Of a DNA stretch of 64,000 nt, positions 1 through 11,190 are shown in pieces (within the stretch, counting starts at the first letter, position 1; every line of letters starts with the position of its first letter). This stretch comes from Puffinus mauretanicus (lineage: Eukaryota; Chordata; Aves; Procellariiformes; Procellariidae), in contig JAJKFH010002315.1 in the NCBI GenBank assembly GCA_023333565.1, positions 1 to 64,000 on the forward strand, read 5' to 3'. Below the pieces are notes generated by a model. That model saw only the letters and a program-made list of their open reading frames with translations. It made no database searches and had not been told where the DNA came from. A program made the translations under genes and the position numbers.

Positions 1-3000
1 GAGGCTTTGGGTGCACAGCTTCTGAGTAATTTCAGAGTTTATGCAGTATTCAGACATCTCCCCCAGGGCACGAATGTCGTGTTTTGGGTGGAATTAAAAG
101 TGTCGTGATGTTTCCTCACAAAGGAGATGGATTAATGGTGGAATGTGAAGTCTGCCCATCTTCCCAACAGCAGGAATAGCCAGTAACAACACACTCCCCC
201 GGTGCCGATTTCTACTCTCACAGCTGATAGCAGTTGGGGGCAAGAGGAGTGTGGCTCCCAGAGTCACATCCATTAGTTCACCATTAGCAGTCGGTGAATG
301 TGCTCCTAAAAAGGCATGTTTTGCTTGGGAAGTCCCTCAATGATGCCATTTGGGGAAAATAAAAATGAAACAATGCTCAACATTCTGCTGGCACAGCCCC
401 GTACGCTCCGTGGCTCTGGAGCCAGGAATCTGCTGCAAGATCCACCCCTGCCACAAAACCATTCAACAAAATCTAGCCTTTCATTAACAAAGCCCGAGTC
501 CTTACAGCTGTGACAGAAACTGCTCAAAGTCGATCAGAGTATGAACAGTTGCAGAACTAGGAATCAGCCATGGAGGCACGGTAACTTATTTTAGGTTGTA
601 CCTCTTCTGTGATACATCCAGTGGGAGACGAGAGGAGAAACTGCCCCTTTTGGGGATGATTTGGGGCACGGTGGCAGCTTAAAGTCTTTTCCAAGGGGAA
701 GCATGCCAGCAGGGAAATCGCCGTGCACAAGGCAGACGGTGATTCCTAGCAGGGAAATCCAGCTGCTACAAGGCTCCGTTGCCTTGTGAAGGCAGTGTAA
801 AAGTGACTCAAACACAGCTAGGGGCTGGGGCCAACAGCTCTGCCTGAGCTGCAGATGCCCCCTTTATCCTGGTGAGGTCTTAAATCATCGTGATCGATCC
901 TGAGGAACCAGTGCAGGCACCCTCAACCATCTCATCCCCGCTGCTAGCAGGCAGCCCGATACCCAGGTCCTTGGCCAGGGCAGACGGTAGGATCTGGGAC
1001 AGAGGCTGATGGAAGGAGCACAAGATGTAAATTCTGTGCAAAGACACACATGCTCCTCAGGCTTCTGGACACCAAGCCCAAGACTGCTGCCTGCACAGTT
1101 GCAGTGCAAGAGCCTGTCACTTAACCATGCCCTGTAAAGTTGGTGTAGCCCAGAAGGAATCCGTACTTCTCAACATAACAGCACAGGGACCGCTTTCTTG
1201 CAGCGTCATGCTCCGAGTAGCTGGCAGCTAAGGGGAGCAAAGCACTCTCCAAAACCTGGCTGCGCTACACCCTGGTATAAACAGCTCGCTTGTCTACAGC
1301 ACCGCATTCATCCACTGATGCTGGAAACCTGCACCCGGCGCTGGCCTCCGGAGCGAAGGGCAGGAGGCAGAGCCGCCGTGGCTCTGCAGAGGCCAGCCTG
1401 GCGAAGGAGCCCGCAAGAGGGCTGGGAAGAGGGCGGCCAAGAGCCGGGAGAATTCAGCGATGGCTGATGCAAAGCCCTTCTGAAATCTGCATCTGCTCCT
1501 GATGTGGTATCGAGACAATAGTGATTTGTGACGGTATGAAGTGTATGAAATGAGCCTCCACGCAGCAGCCTTACAGATTTCAGATAAAGGCGTATTATGG
1601 ATAGATGCCATTGAAACTGATGTTCCCTAGTTGAACAGTCCCTGAGATGTTCAAGTGCAGGAGCAGCGGCTAATTCATAACATTCCTGGATGCACAGCCT
1701 TATCTGCTTCGACAGGCTTTGAGCTGAGATGGCTTGACCTTTGGAGCTTTATCTAAAGGCCACAAATAGTCTGTTTGACTTTCTAAATAGCTTAGTCCTG
1801 TCTAGGCAGTCACTGATTGCTTTTAACATTCATAGTATGTAGCCCCAGGACACATACTGGTCTTTGGAGAAAAATAAAAGCAAGAATATGGATTGAAGTG
1901 CAAAAAGGTAATTTTAGATCTTGTTTTAAATTTGGGGTACTAAGTAAACAGCACAGAGCAATCTGCGATAGGCTGACAATATAATTTGCCAAAGAGATCC
2001 TCTTGGTCTAGTTCTGGCCTCTGAAACGAGATCTTCAGTAAGAACAGAAGTCCTGGCGTGCAAAGATGCCCTTCAGACATGCAGCTAGGACTAGATTCAA
2101 GGAGCAGGAATGGGCAGCAGCCCTCAACAGAAGAACTGCTAACAGCAACTGTTTTTAAAAATGGTTTAATTACAATGACCTATCCTACAACTACAGTCAA
2201 GAACGATTTTACTTTTGCTTTGGGGAAGAGTTCTGTAACTATGCAAAAAAGCATTGCAGAGGCCTTAACTCCCAGCAGAAAGCTTTTCCAGATTCCAGAA
2301 AAACTTACTCTGATCTTTTCTGCTCTCGATAGGACCTTCTGACACGGACATCAGCAACCATGCTACAAGGTAATCCTCTCTGCTGCTCTCATGGAAAAAA
2401 GGATCTTGACTCCAAGAGAGTCATCTTTGGAAGGGCCAGAACCCAACAAATACAGTGAGATTTAACTCTTTTTCATTTGTCAACAGAAGATATTTCAGAG
2501 ACAAGCAGTAATGGAGAAAAAGGTGAACACAGCCACTTCCAAGGGGAGAGAAAGATGCCTGTTTTGAGTGATAGGTCTCTAGTGCTCTCTTTCGGGTGTT
2601 ATACCCAATGTCACTCCAACCACACACAAACTTCAGGCGCTAGTGATGTGATTTACAGCGAGCAGCTCTGCTGCCAGTCCCCCCTGCGAATGTCAGATGA
2701 GCTGTTCAAGTTCCACGTAGCGGCTCACACCAGCTACTATCCTTTTGTCTAAGGCTTTGATTTGCTTATCCAAAGATTTACCTCCTGGATGACAAAACAA
2801 GACGGCAATTTTATTAACATGACATAACCATGTTACCTGGCAGCATTTGCACTGAGTTTTTCAATCTGTTGAAAAAGGAACTTCCGAGTCAGCCTGCTGA
2901 ATAGAAGCATCAGAAAGTCTTTTTGGAGACTGATAGCACTCCGGTTTCCAATTAAGAAGCCAGGAAGATGCTCAGATCCTATTTAGGCTTCACACCATGG

Positions 3001-4229
3001 ATTATAACTCATCGTTAGCCAATTAGTTCAGTACAATAAGAGAAAGTTATCGTTTGTGGACACTGTCTAACAGCAGTAAACCTGTATTGCCACAGTGTAG
3101 GAAGCAAAGGTGCACAGTGGCATATGGTGTAACCGTACCAGGCGTTACAGTGTCACAGGCTTTCCAGCCTCAGACAGACTCAGCCTGTTGCCAAGACAAG
3201 ACACTGGAATCAGTTCTCGGGATATCTCTGTAAACATAAGAGCAGCCCCGGTGAAAGTCAACTTGAAGAGGGATCATCAGAAGTAAACAGAGAAGTCTGC
3301 CGAGTGAAAGCAAGTCTCCTAGAGAACATCAATTATTTTGTCATGAGTGGCAATTCAGACACAAGCACGTCTCTGGGATGCCATGGATGTAGCGGGGGTG
3401 AAACAAGGCCCTTGGATCAAGTTTTCTAGTCTACTACTAGTTTACTGAGCAGTATCTTCCACTGCCAGTGTTTGCTACACATCCTACACTTTCCACCCGT
3501 CCACCAGGTACAAGGGAAAGGAGCATCCTCAAAAAACAAAGTCCAATATCTGGGATTAGGCCACCCAAGGGACTATGCCAAATTTCATTTTTACGTAGTA
3601 TTGTTAAGAAAAATCGTGTTAAAATACAAAGTAGATTTGTCCCATGACTACACTGTTGATTGTTGAGAAGGTATTTTCAGGTCATGCCCAGCCATTGCTC
3701 AAAAAACAATCCACAGCTGCATCGGGATTTGTCCTGGAGGTCACCATAAGGACGTTACATAAAGATGCTCCAGGTTTCTGTCACCAGTGCTACCAGGCAC
3801 ATCACACTTTTCCCTAGAAACAGTTCAGAATTATTGAAAACTTGGGATGGCACTACATAAACTTGAATTTAATAAAAAAAGGAAAGGTATAATGAACAAT
3901 GCATTCAGCACATTAGTCCTTTTCCTGTTCCGTTTGATAAATCCTCTATTTTCCATTTCCTTGAAGGTGCTTCAGAATGTTTAGTCTGTGCTAACGAAAC
4001 AGAGATATGCAGTATGTCTAGATCTTGCTCTATTTCAGACTTTGCTAGAAAACCTGAGTTCAGGAATTAAAGATAAAATACCTATTGCTTATTCGCTGTC
4101 AAGTAAACATGCTTGACTAAAGGGCTGGGTATCCTATTATCAGTCGTTCTCAAGGGAACATTTGCTTGTGCTAAAGATGCGTCAAGTTAAGCTGTGTCTC
4201 TGAGCAGTGCGATAATATCTTGTACCCAC
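1..4229 (-). other. ZFHX3: ZFHX3 intron 9 (3' part, runs off the window)
   Basis: This is non-coding sequence downstream of the exon 9 donor at 4229-4228. No frame on the minus strand here resembles the Gln/Pro/Gly-rich ZFHX3 C-terminus, so the last exon must lie left of position 1. I saw no recognisable transposon, RNA gene or long microsatellite. Short open frames on both strands show no familiar domain. The stretch 1800-3000 is AT-rich with scattered short A/T runs. Confidence 0.8.
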
Positions 4230-7200
4230 CTGTGTTGGATGGAGTGAAGCCTGGTAAGGATGGGCTGTTGAGGCCTGGGAGCAAGACTGGAGGGATGCCC
4301 TGTAGTGCTGGGTATGCAGCAGGAAGGTTAAGAGCTTGCAGAGGGGTGTTATCAAACATGCCCTGCTGTTGAGCTGCCAGACCAAGAACCTCATTGGCTT
4401 TTTTGATCCGGTCCAGCTCCTGCTGAGCCATCAACTGACGTACAGTAGCTGGGTCAAAATACTCCTTTTCCTTATCCAACTGGCTTCCAATGGTTTCTTT
4501 AACTTTGGAGATATGCTGTTGAGAGAAGATATGGTCACGTACAGACAGTCGAGCGCTGTACTTGATGCCACACAAAGTGCACTCTGTTTTGGGTCCCTCG
4601 TAACTTGTTTGGTTTATACCAAAATGCTTGGCCATGCTGAGTTTGGACTTCTTCTCCTTTGCCCTAGCATTCTGGAACCAGACCTGAACAACTCTCTTTG
4701 GCAGTCCAATGTCATTGCCCAGGACCTCACACTCCAGCATAGTAGGTGTCCTGTAGTCATTAAAGCATGACTTAAGAACTTTTAGCTGGAGATTAGTCAT
4801 CTGAGTGCGAAAGCGTTTCTGTCCGGGCCGATCCCCGCTCTCTCCAGACTTGCTGGCTGAACCACTTGCACCAGGGCTGGGTGAGCAGGGGTCTGCAAGG
4901 CTGGATGTTTCACTGTAGTCCACAGTACCTTCATTATCGTACTCTTTGCTGTAAAAGCTGGGAGCTGGGCTGACCAGGCCAGAAGACAGCCGATCTTCAT
5001 ATTCAGACATTGCTATCATGGCAGCTTTTGTCAGACCTTCACTGGGTCCTGATGCTGATTTGGTTTCGGTTGCAATCCCTGTTGCACTATCGTTGTCTGC
5101 ATTCCCTTCATCTCCTGTTGTAGTGTCTGTAATTGCAGTGTTGACAGAAGAGCAGTCATCGTTGTCCAGCTTTGTTTGGTCAAAGCTCAGATTGACCGAG
5201 GACATGGAGGGACTCTCAAAGTCTTCTATCCCTTCCACCTTAATGGAGGATGGACTCAGCAAAGTTCGAGGTGACAGTTCCATGGTCTTGTTCACTGGGG
5301 AGAGAGGAACACTCTGTCCATCACTGCTAGTTGGTGGCATGTGGGAAAAGCTTGCTCCATCAAAGATGTCTCCCTTCATCTGGAGTCCCCCATCACAATC
5401 TAAGAGCATAGCAGACAACGTCAAGTTGTATCCAGCTCTCTTGGCCTCATGCCAGTGACGGGATCGGATATGAGCTTCGAGAGCTGTCTTTGCTTTAAAA
5501 AGAGCTCGGCAGAAGGGACACCGTCTATGGGCTTGGGCAGGCCCGACAGCTCTGAACTGCCCCTTTCTTTCTCGTGCACGGGTGTTCTGAAACCAAACTT
5601 GCACCACGCGTTTCTTTAAACCCACTTCATGTGCAATGTGATCCAACATTTTCCGAGTTGGGTTGGAGTCGAGCAAGTATTTCTGATAAAGAATTTCCAG
5701 CTGCTCTGGGGTAATGGTTGTCCTTAGACGTTTATCCCTTTGCGGTTCTTCTCCTCCAGTCCCACTGTCATTCTCTCCAGGGCTTGCACTGGCCTTTTCC
5801 TCCAACTTTCTCTTCAGCGTGTTCATTGTGGATGTTGGAGTGGACGGTGAAGTGGCTGAGCTTGCTGGAATCTGTGGTAATGTTCCAGATAGCAGCTGGC
5901 TCGCAAGTAGTGGATTACTGGGATCAAAAAGCATGAACGGCATATCCAGCGTTCTGTCCAGGAATGGGGGGTGGATAAACTGGTTCTGTGCACTCAGAAA
6001 ATGAAGCTGCTGATGCTCCTGCCAATGCTCAAAGGAAGGAAATGCCAGTTTACACTGGTCACACTGGTATGGGATTAGCTGAGGAGGTAGGTTTGCCAGC
6101 TGTTGAGGGGTGGATGTGTGAATGGGTTTGAGGGAGAGATGTGAGAGCTGAGATGGACTTGGGCTTGACTGTGACAAGGAGCACTGAGGGGGCTGAGGAG
6201 GGGGAGGTGGCTGTTGCAATGAAGAGGGGGAGGATAACTGTGAAATCTTTTGGTGTGCTGAACTTGTCTTTTGTTCCCCTTGGTCCTGTTGCTGCTGAGA
6301 CTCTTGCTTTGGTTGCACTTGTTTCTCTTGAGTTTGGTTTTGCTGTGTACTTGGAGGTTCAGACTGCTTTGGTTTCTCATCTGTAGCTTCTACTTTAGAA
6401 CTATAGGTGGAGGAATCATCTGCCTCTGCTGTGAGCTGCAGAAAAGCTGAGGAGGTTGCATTGGCTGAAGACGTAGGTGTGCTGTAAGCTTGCGAGGGCA
6501 TTGGTGTGCTGCAGGAGGAACTGGTTGGAGTCAAGAGCTCTATTGCATCCATAGAGTCTTCATTCTGGCTATCATCCTGTCCATCCTCATCCTCATCTTT
6601 GTAACAAAGCTTTTTCTGGTGTTTAATGAGATCAAAAATGCGCTGAAAGACTAGACTGCACTTTTTACATTGGTAGTTCAAGTTGCTTGTTCTAATATAC
6701 CTGTCATTTGTAAGCTCCCGTCGTTCCCCGTCTTTGCCTTCTCCCTGATTCTCATAGTTTTTCCTAGCTTTTTGACGGGCATTCTGGAACCACACCACTA
6801 TAACACGCGTTGGGAGGTTCAGCAAGTTAGAAAGCTGCTCAAATTCATCATCCTTTGGATAAGCATTGGCATCAAAGAAGTCCTGCAAGACTCTGAGTTG
6901 GTAGTCAGTAAAGCGTGTCCGAGAGGACCGCTTGCTTCCCCAGTACTCCTGCTTTTGAGGTTCTGGAGAAGGAGGCCGTGAGTCTATCTTCAGTTCTTCC
7001 AGGCTGGTAATGGGAGGATTACTGAAGTTGTATGGGGAATCCTTGTTGCGCTGGCGTTCTTTGAAAAGAGTGTTTCTGAACCAGTGCTTGATCACCTTCT
7101 GGGGCAATCCAGATTTGTCCGCCATCTCTTTGATCTGTTCCTCACTTGGGGAATTGTTAATATCAAAATACTGCCGAAGGACTCTGAGTTGGTCATCGGT

Positions 7201-8430
7201 GATCCGCGTCCGTGGCCTCTTGTTCTGCTGCTGCTGGAGAAGGCTAGGGTTGAGCTGATGCTGGTACAACTGGGCCAAGTCGGCAGGCAGAGGGTCTACG
7301 GGACCAAGCTGGGGCGGCAGCTGAGCAGGTAATGTTTGTAGTGGCATGGTTTGCATCATAAGTGGTGAAAAGATGGGGAGCTCCATTGGCATGGAGAGCT
7401 GGGTGAGTGGCACAGACGGCTGGGCTGGTGCGATTGTAGGAGAGGTAATCGGAGGGGCAGAAGTAGGAATGGTAGGAGTAGAAGCCGGCTGAGGAGGTGC
7501 TGGAGGGAGTGGAGGTGGGGGCGGTGGAGGTGGTGGCGGTGGCTCTGGGGTCTGAGGCCGTAGTGGGTACAGTTTGTCATAGTGTTCTCTGTATTGTTTG
7601 GCAAATCTCTCTAACTGCTTAAAGGGAAAGTAATGTTGGTGAACATGCTCTTGGTGGCTCTTCAGGATAAGGATGTTTGAAAAGAACTTGCCGCATGTAT
7701 CACACTCAAGCTTTTCCAAGTTCTCACCTTGCTCTGTCTTCCCATTTTTCTTCTGCACCTTCTGCTTGTTCTCGTTATACTGAATGACAAGCTCAAAGCC
7801 AAAGTTTTCCAGCAAGGCCTTTGTGGCATTCCCTCTTGCATCAGAGGCAATACGTGGAGGCAGTAAGGAAGGTTCCGAACTACTGCCTGGTACAAAGTCC
7901 TTCTTCTCTTTGGGCTTTAAGTTATCAGGCAGAGACTCCTTAGATGCTACATTATTGTCTCCCCTCTCTGCACTTTCCCTTTCCCGTGGGGTTTCTTTTT
8001 CTTTCTCCTTCACTACAGATTTATTCTTCTTCTCAGGGTGCTGGCTCTGCTGTATAAGGACGGAGTGAGGTTGTGACAAGGACAGCTGACCTTGCTGCTG
8101 CTGTAAGAGCTGTGGGTGGCTCTGTTGAGGGAGCTGAACTTGAGCCTTCAAGTCCTCCAGCAAACTTGGACCCGTACCAGTCAATGTCAGCGCACCACTG
8201 GTGACAGGCAAACTAACTTCTGGATTGAGCTGGAACTCGGCACTGGGGATGTAGAAAGGAAACAAAAGATGCTGCTGTTGCTGAAGCTGCAGAAGGGTCT
8301 CAGTGGTCATCGGAAAGTGCGGCAAAAGTGCTGGGTTGAACAGCTGAGACTGCAGGAGAGCAGCTTGCTGCTGCAGTTCTTGCTGCAGATGGGCCTGGAC
8401 TTGGGCCTGTGCCTGTGCCAAGGTTTGAGC

Positions 8431-8492
<62 letters not shown>

Positions 8493-9698
8493 TGGACGCA
8501 ATCATGTCTGCCAGCTTCTTTCGGTTTACCTCTTTGGGCTCCGAAGGGGAGGAAATAGTGCTTACAGGGTTACCTAAAGGAGGAATTCCCACACTGTCGC
8601 CAGATACCTGGTTGAGCAGGCTGGGAATGGGAGTTGTGCCAGAATTACTTGTGTTGGTGGTTGTGAAAGTATTACTGTTGCTAGTGCTCACTGGACTTGG
8701 CGTGGATGAACCCAAAGAGAGACTGCTGCTGCTGCTGTTGCCAGCTCCATTACTACTGCTGCTGCCCCCAGCCGCCTCCAGCTTGGCAGCACGAGCCTTG
8801 GTTTGGTGCAGGACAGACCTCATGTGGATCTCCAGGGTTGAGCTCTGACTGTAGGCCACGTTGCAGGTGTTACACTTAAAAGGTTTGTTGTCTGGGCTGC
8901 TGGTAGGTTCGGGCTGCCCAGTAGCAGACTCTTGGAGGGCTCTTTTCAGTTTATGCAGATGAGAAACTGAATTGTAATGGACCAGGAGAATGTTCTTTTG
9001 CGTGAAAGACTCCTTGCAGACTGTGCACTTGTAAGGGCGAGACGGATCTAGGAATTTCTCCATAGTGAAGTTAGGGCCCTTCCTGAAGGGTAAGGCCCTT
9101 TTTGGTTCTGAGCCAGAGTCCTCTGGCACCGACCCCGAATCGCTACCTGTCGGGCTCTGCTTATCTTCCAAGTCACTCTCCTCCTCCTTATCTTCCTCGA
9201 CTATTATAGTGTGGTCTTCTGCAAGTGAAGGATCGCCCATAGCAAGGAGGTCCCCGTTGACCAAGAGACCACCATACAGCTGCTGAATGTCGGCCTCACT
9301 CAGCTCCAGATGGCTGCTTTCCAGGTGCTTCTTCAGGGCCTGGAAGGTTCGGAAGCTGCGCTGGCAGAGGCAGCACATCGTGGCCGCCCGGATGACATGG
9401 TACTGGGAATGGAGCTGCAGCTTCTCAATGGTTTTGAATGCCAGGCTGCACTGGTTACAACGGTACTTGTAGACGTGGCGATCGGACACCGGCAGTTGAG
9501 GCCGCTTTGCGTGAACTTCATTGAAGTGTGTCTGCAGGGCTGCCGAGCTCTTGAACACCTGATTGCAGCCCTTCTTCCAGCAGAGGAAGCCGGAGTCCTC
9601 CCTGGCAGAGCTCTGATCAGCCGGAACGGGCTTGGGATCTCCGCTGTGCTCTGCGCTTTCCGATGGCAAAAGACTCTTTCCCGAGTCCTCAGAGATCT
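4230..9698 (-). CDS. ZFHX3: ZFHX3 exon 9: giant exon with ten zinc fingers and four homeodomains
   Basis: This exon is 5469 nt, entering and leaving in phase 1. The acceptor is a T-rich tract ending TTTTCGCAG (AG at 9700-9699) and the donor is ACACAG|GTGGGT (GT at 4229-4228). In order the product shows C2H2 fingers at about 9590-9511, 9470-9400, 9385-9310, 9033-8955 and 8881-8810. Next come a Ser-rich linker, polyQ (8431-8490), a Gln-rich segment, a sixth finger (7713-7640) and polyP (about 7491-7551). Then follow homeodomain 1 (about 7221-7042) and 2 (6930-6757), finger 7 (6674-6598), finger 8 (6072-5999), homeodomain 3 (5733-5560), finger 9 (5525-5455), homeodomain 4 (4821-4642) and finger 10 (4590-4520). 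Two acidic patches lie near 9200 and 6580. No frameshift or stop is seen. The open frame continues from 9744 (an intronic ATG) and to 4171 (intron read-through); both extensions are excluded by the splice sites. The role is DNA binding and transcription regulation in the nucleus. Confidence 0.97.
4642..4821 (-). other. ZFHX3: ZFHX3 homeodomain 4
   Basis: This begins [16 protein letters not shown] and ends [16 protein letters not shown], a canonical homeodomain. A zinc finger with [11 protein letters not shown] follows at about 4590-4520. Upstream is a Ser/Pro/acidic linker of the kind found between the DNA-binding modules of this family. Confidence 0.94.
5560..5733 (-). other. ZFHX3: ZFHX3 homeodomain 3
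   Basis: This begins [15 protein letters not shown] and ends [15 protein letters not shown], with all canonical homeodomain core positions. The zinc finger at 5525-5455 follows within about a dozen residues, repeating the homeodomain-then-finger module seen after homeodomains 2 and 4. Confidence 0.94.
6757..6930 (-). other. ZFHX3: ZFHX3 homeodomain 2
   Basis: This begins [15 protein letters not shown] and ends [13 protein letters not shown]. It contains the canonical W-F-x-N core of helix 3 with a basic C-terminal end. It sits only about 35 residues after homeodomain 1, so the two form a tandem DNA-binding pair followed directly by zinc finger 7. Confidence 0.94.
7042..7221 (-). other. ZFHX3: ZFHX3 homeodomain 1
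   Basis: About 60 residues starting KRPRTRIT and ending ERQRNK. The three-helix pattern is clear: a basic N-terminal arm, LRVLRQYFD in helix 1, and [17 protein letters not shown] as recognition helix 3. The recognition helix has WFRN where the other three homeodomains here have WFQN. That substitution is also what I recall from mammalian ZFHX3, so it is a family trait and not damage. Confidence 0.93.
7491..7551 (-). repeat. ZFHX3: Proline-rich low-complexity coding tract
   Basis: The coding strand has a run of CCx codons giving an uninterrupted run of about eleven prolines after TPEP, followed by a Leu/Ala/Pro mixture. It lies between zinc finger 6 and homeodomain 1. It is a likely flexible or protein-interaction linker and matches the polyproline region I recall in mammalian ZFHX3. 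Confidence 0.9.
8431..8490 (-). repeat. ZFHX3: CAG repeat encoding polyglutamine (19 CAG plus one CAA)
   Basis: On the plus strand TTG is followed by nineteen perfect CTG units (8434-8490). On the coding strand this is 19 CAG codons then one CAA, giving 20 glutamines directly after an MIASR motif. Downstream the tract decays into an Ala/Gln-rich segment ([12 protein letters not shown]). The mammalian protein has a polyQ tract at the same place, as I recall. The long uninterrupted run makes length variation between individuals likely. Confidence 0.97.
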
Positions 9699-11087
9699 CT
9701 GCGAAAACAAAATCAGAGCAAACCTGAAAATTACCCCAGCACAAAAGGGCTGATCAACACCCTCTTTTTGTCCCTAATATGGCCGTGTTTTTTTCTCTGC
9801 AAGACGACAGGATTTCTAACATTTCTCCTCTATCTTCATTCATTTATTTTAATACCAGCCCATTACCCTCATCATGGCCCATTGCATAACGCTACACAAT
9901 TTACTTTCTTGCCCACTTTGAATATCTGGAAATTATTCACACACACACGTTCCCTTAGTGCATTTATCACCTTTAATTCTTCCTTTTAAGTGAAGGCCAT
10001 TCAGCCACCTGTCTGTCTTTGCTGTTTTTCTTTGATGTCCTGCCTCTTTTCCAATAAGAAGGTTCATCAAACTGAACGTAGTATTTGAGTCTTGGTCCTA
10101 ACAAAGCTAGAAACAACTGGAATGAAATTCAGGTCCTGCTGGCATTAGCTCAAAGGGTGCTGTTTGAGGAAGGATGGGAGAAGAAGGAGCAAACATTCAG
10201 TGCACTGCCACTTTTCCAGGGTCTAAGAGCACAGTCCTGCCAGAAAAGACAGCGTTATATGGACAGAGGCCAAAAAAGGGATCCCATTGCCCAGGGCAGC
10301 ATTAGCTACCCTGGCTGTGCCAGTGCTGCCCCACCAGCATCACTGCCTTGGGGCTGTCTGCCTGAAAGGTAACAATGGCTGTCTTCATTCCCAGATTCCT
10401 TACAGACCTTCCAAGAGGGCACAGAAGGAAGACCGGCACTGCTTCCCTGCCAGGTTTGAGATCAGACACTTCTGCCCACGCAGAATGATGTTCTTGGGAT
10501 GCTCTCACATCACACTACAAAGACAGGACTAAATAGCCACTGATTTACAGCCATGCCTTCCTAACACAGCATGGCAATGAAAAAGGTGGAGGACATTTGG
10601 ACTGGATAAGGACGGCAGCAGCTCAAAGCTCCCCAAACTGTGTGCCCAGCATATGTACTTGATCTACAATGGCAGCAGAGCAAGTAGAGGTGGTAGCACA
10701 GTCTGAGGGCAGCAGCTGCAACCTTCGGCGTTTCTCTACCAATCCCCTCAGCCCTGTACCACCTCTGCTTTTCACCGCTCACCTCTGGTCTTCTCCTTTG
10801 CAAGGATTCAACACTATTTCCACGTGAATCGCCATGGCGGTGAGCTGTGCTCCTCAGCTCTGAGTCGCCCTGCTCTGCCCTGCCATGGGGACACCCGAGG
10901 CACCAGCCTGTTTCTGACACAGATGAAGGGAGATGGCCCTGCTGGGCACCGTCCGACTGTGGTTCTCAGGAGACAGCTGGGCACAAGGAGCTCACCCGGG
11001 CAGAGATGTCCCCAGACACAGTCCCTGACCAGGTGATGGTTGCTGGGGGAATGGTGGGACCCCTGGACCTCATTGACCCACACTCAC
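9699..11087 (-). other. ZFHX3: ZFHX3 intron 8
   Basis: This is a 1389-bp intron between exons 8 and 9 with a clean donor (GTGAGT) and a T-rich branch/polypyrimidine region before the 9699 acceptor. It contains a minor AC dinucleotide stretch near 9939-9948. Nothing else was recognised. Confidence 0.9.
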
Positions 11088-11190
11088 CAGGCTGCTTCCC
11101 CAGCTCCTCTGCGGCGGAGTTCCCGTCTTTCTCTGGAGTGGTTGCTGGGAGAAACATGCTGCTGGGCATCATCACCTCAGGTGTTGTCAC
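11088..11190 (-). CDS. ZFHX3: ZFHX3 exon 8 (103 bp linker exon)
   Basis: The acceptor is CTGTCTCCAG|GTGACA (AG at 11192-11191) and the donor is CCTG|GTGAGT (GT at 11087-11086). The exon enters in phase 0 and leaves in phase 1. It encodes about 34 residues beginning VTTPE, running through MPSSMFLPA and ending GKQP. The split codon G|AG restores Glu at the junction with exon 9, giving [11 protein letters not shown], which matches the remembered human ZFHX3 order closely. It holds no zinc finger; it is a linker between the exon 7 finger pair and the exon 9 fingers. Confidence 0.95.

Noticed and set aside
4171..4229. C-terminal extension of the giant open frame to 4171
   Set aside because: The frame passes a strong CAG|GTGGGT donor at 4229-4228. 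The residues beyond it do not resemble ZFHX3, whose next residues are expected to begin with an Ala split by the intron.
9699..9744. ATG at 9744 as a start codon for a standalone protein of about 1857 residues
   Set aside because: The first 15 codons are intronic, upstream of a good acceptor at 9700-9699. The frame and peptide join exon 8 through a split Glu codon, so translation does not start here.
8116..9753. Long plus-strand open frames opposite exon 9 (for example 8116-8577 with a poly-Leu run and 9310-9753)
   Set aside because: They are antisense shadows of the ZFHX3 coding exon; the Leu run is the CTG complement of the CAG tract. No domain was recognised and no independent start or splice signal was seen.
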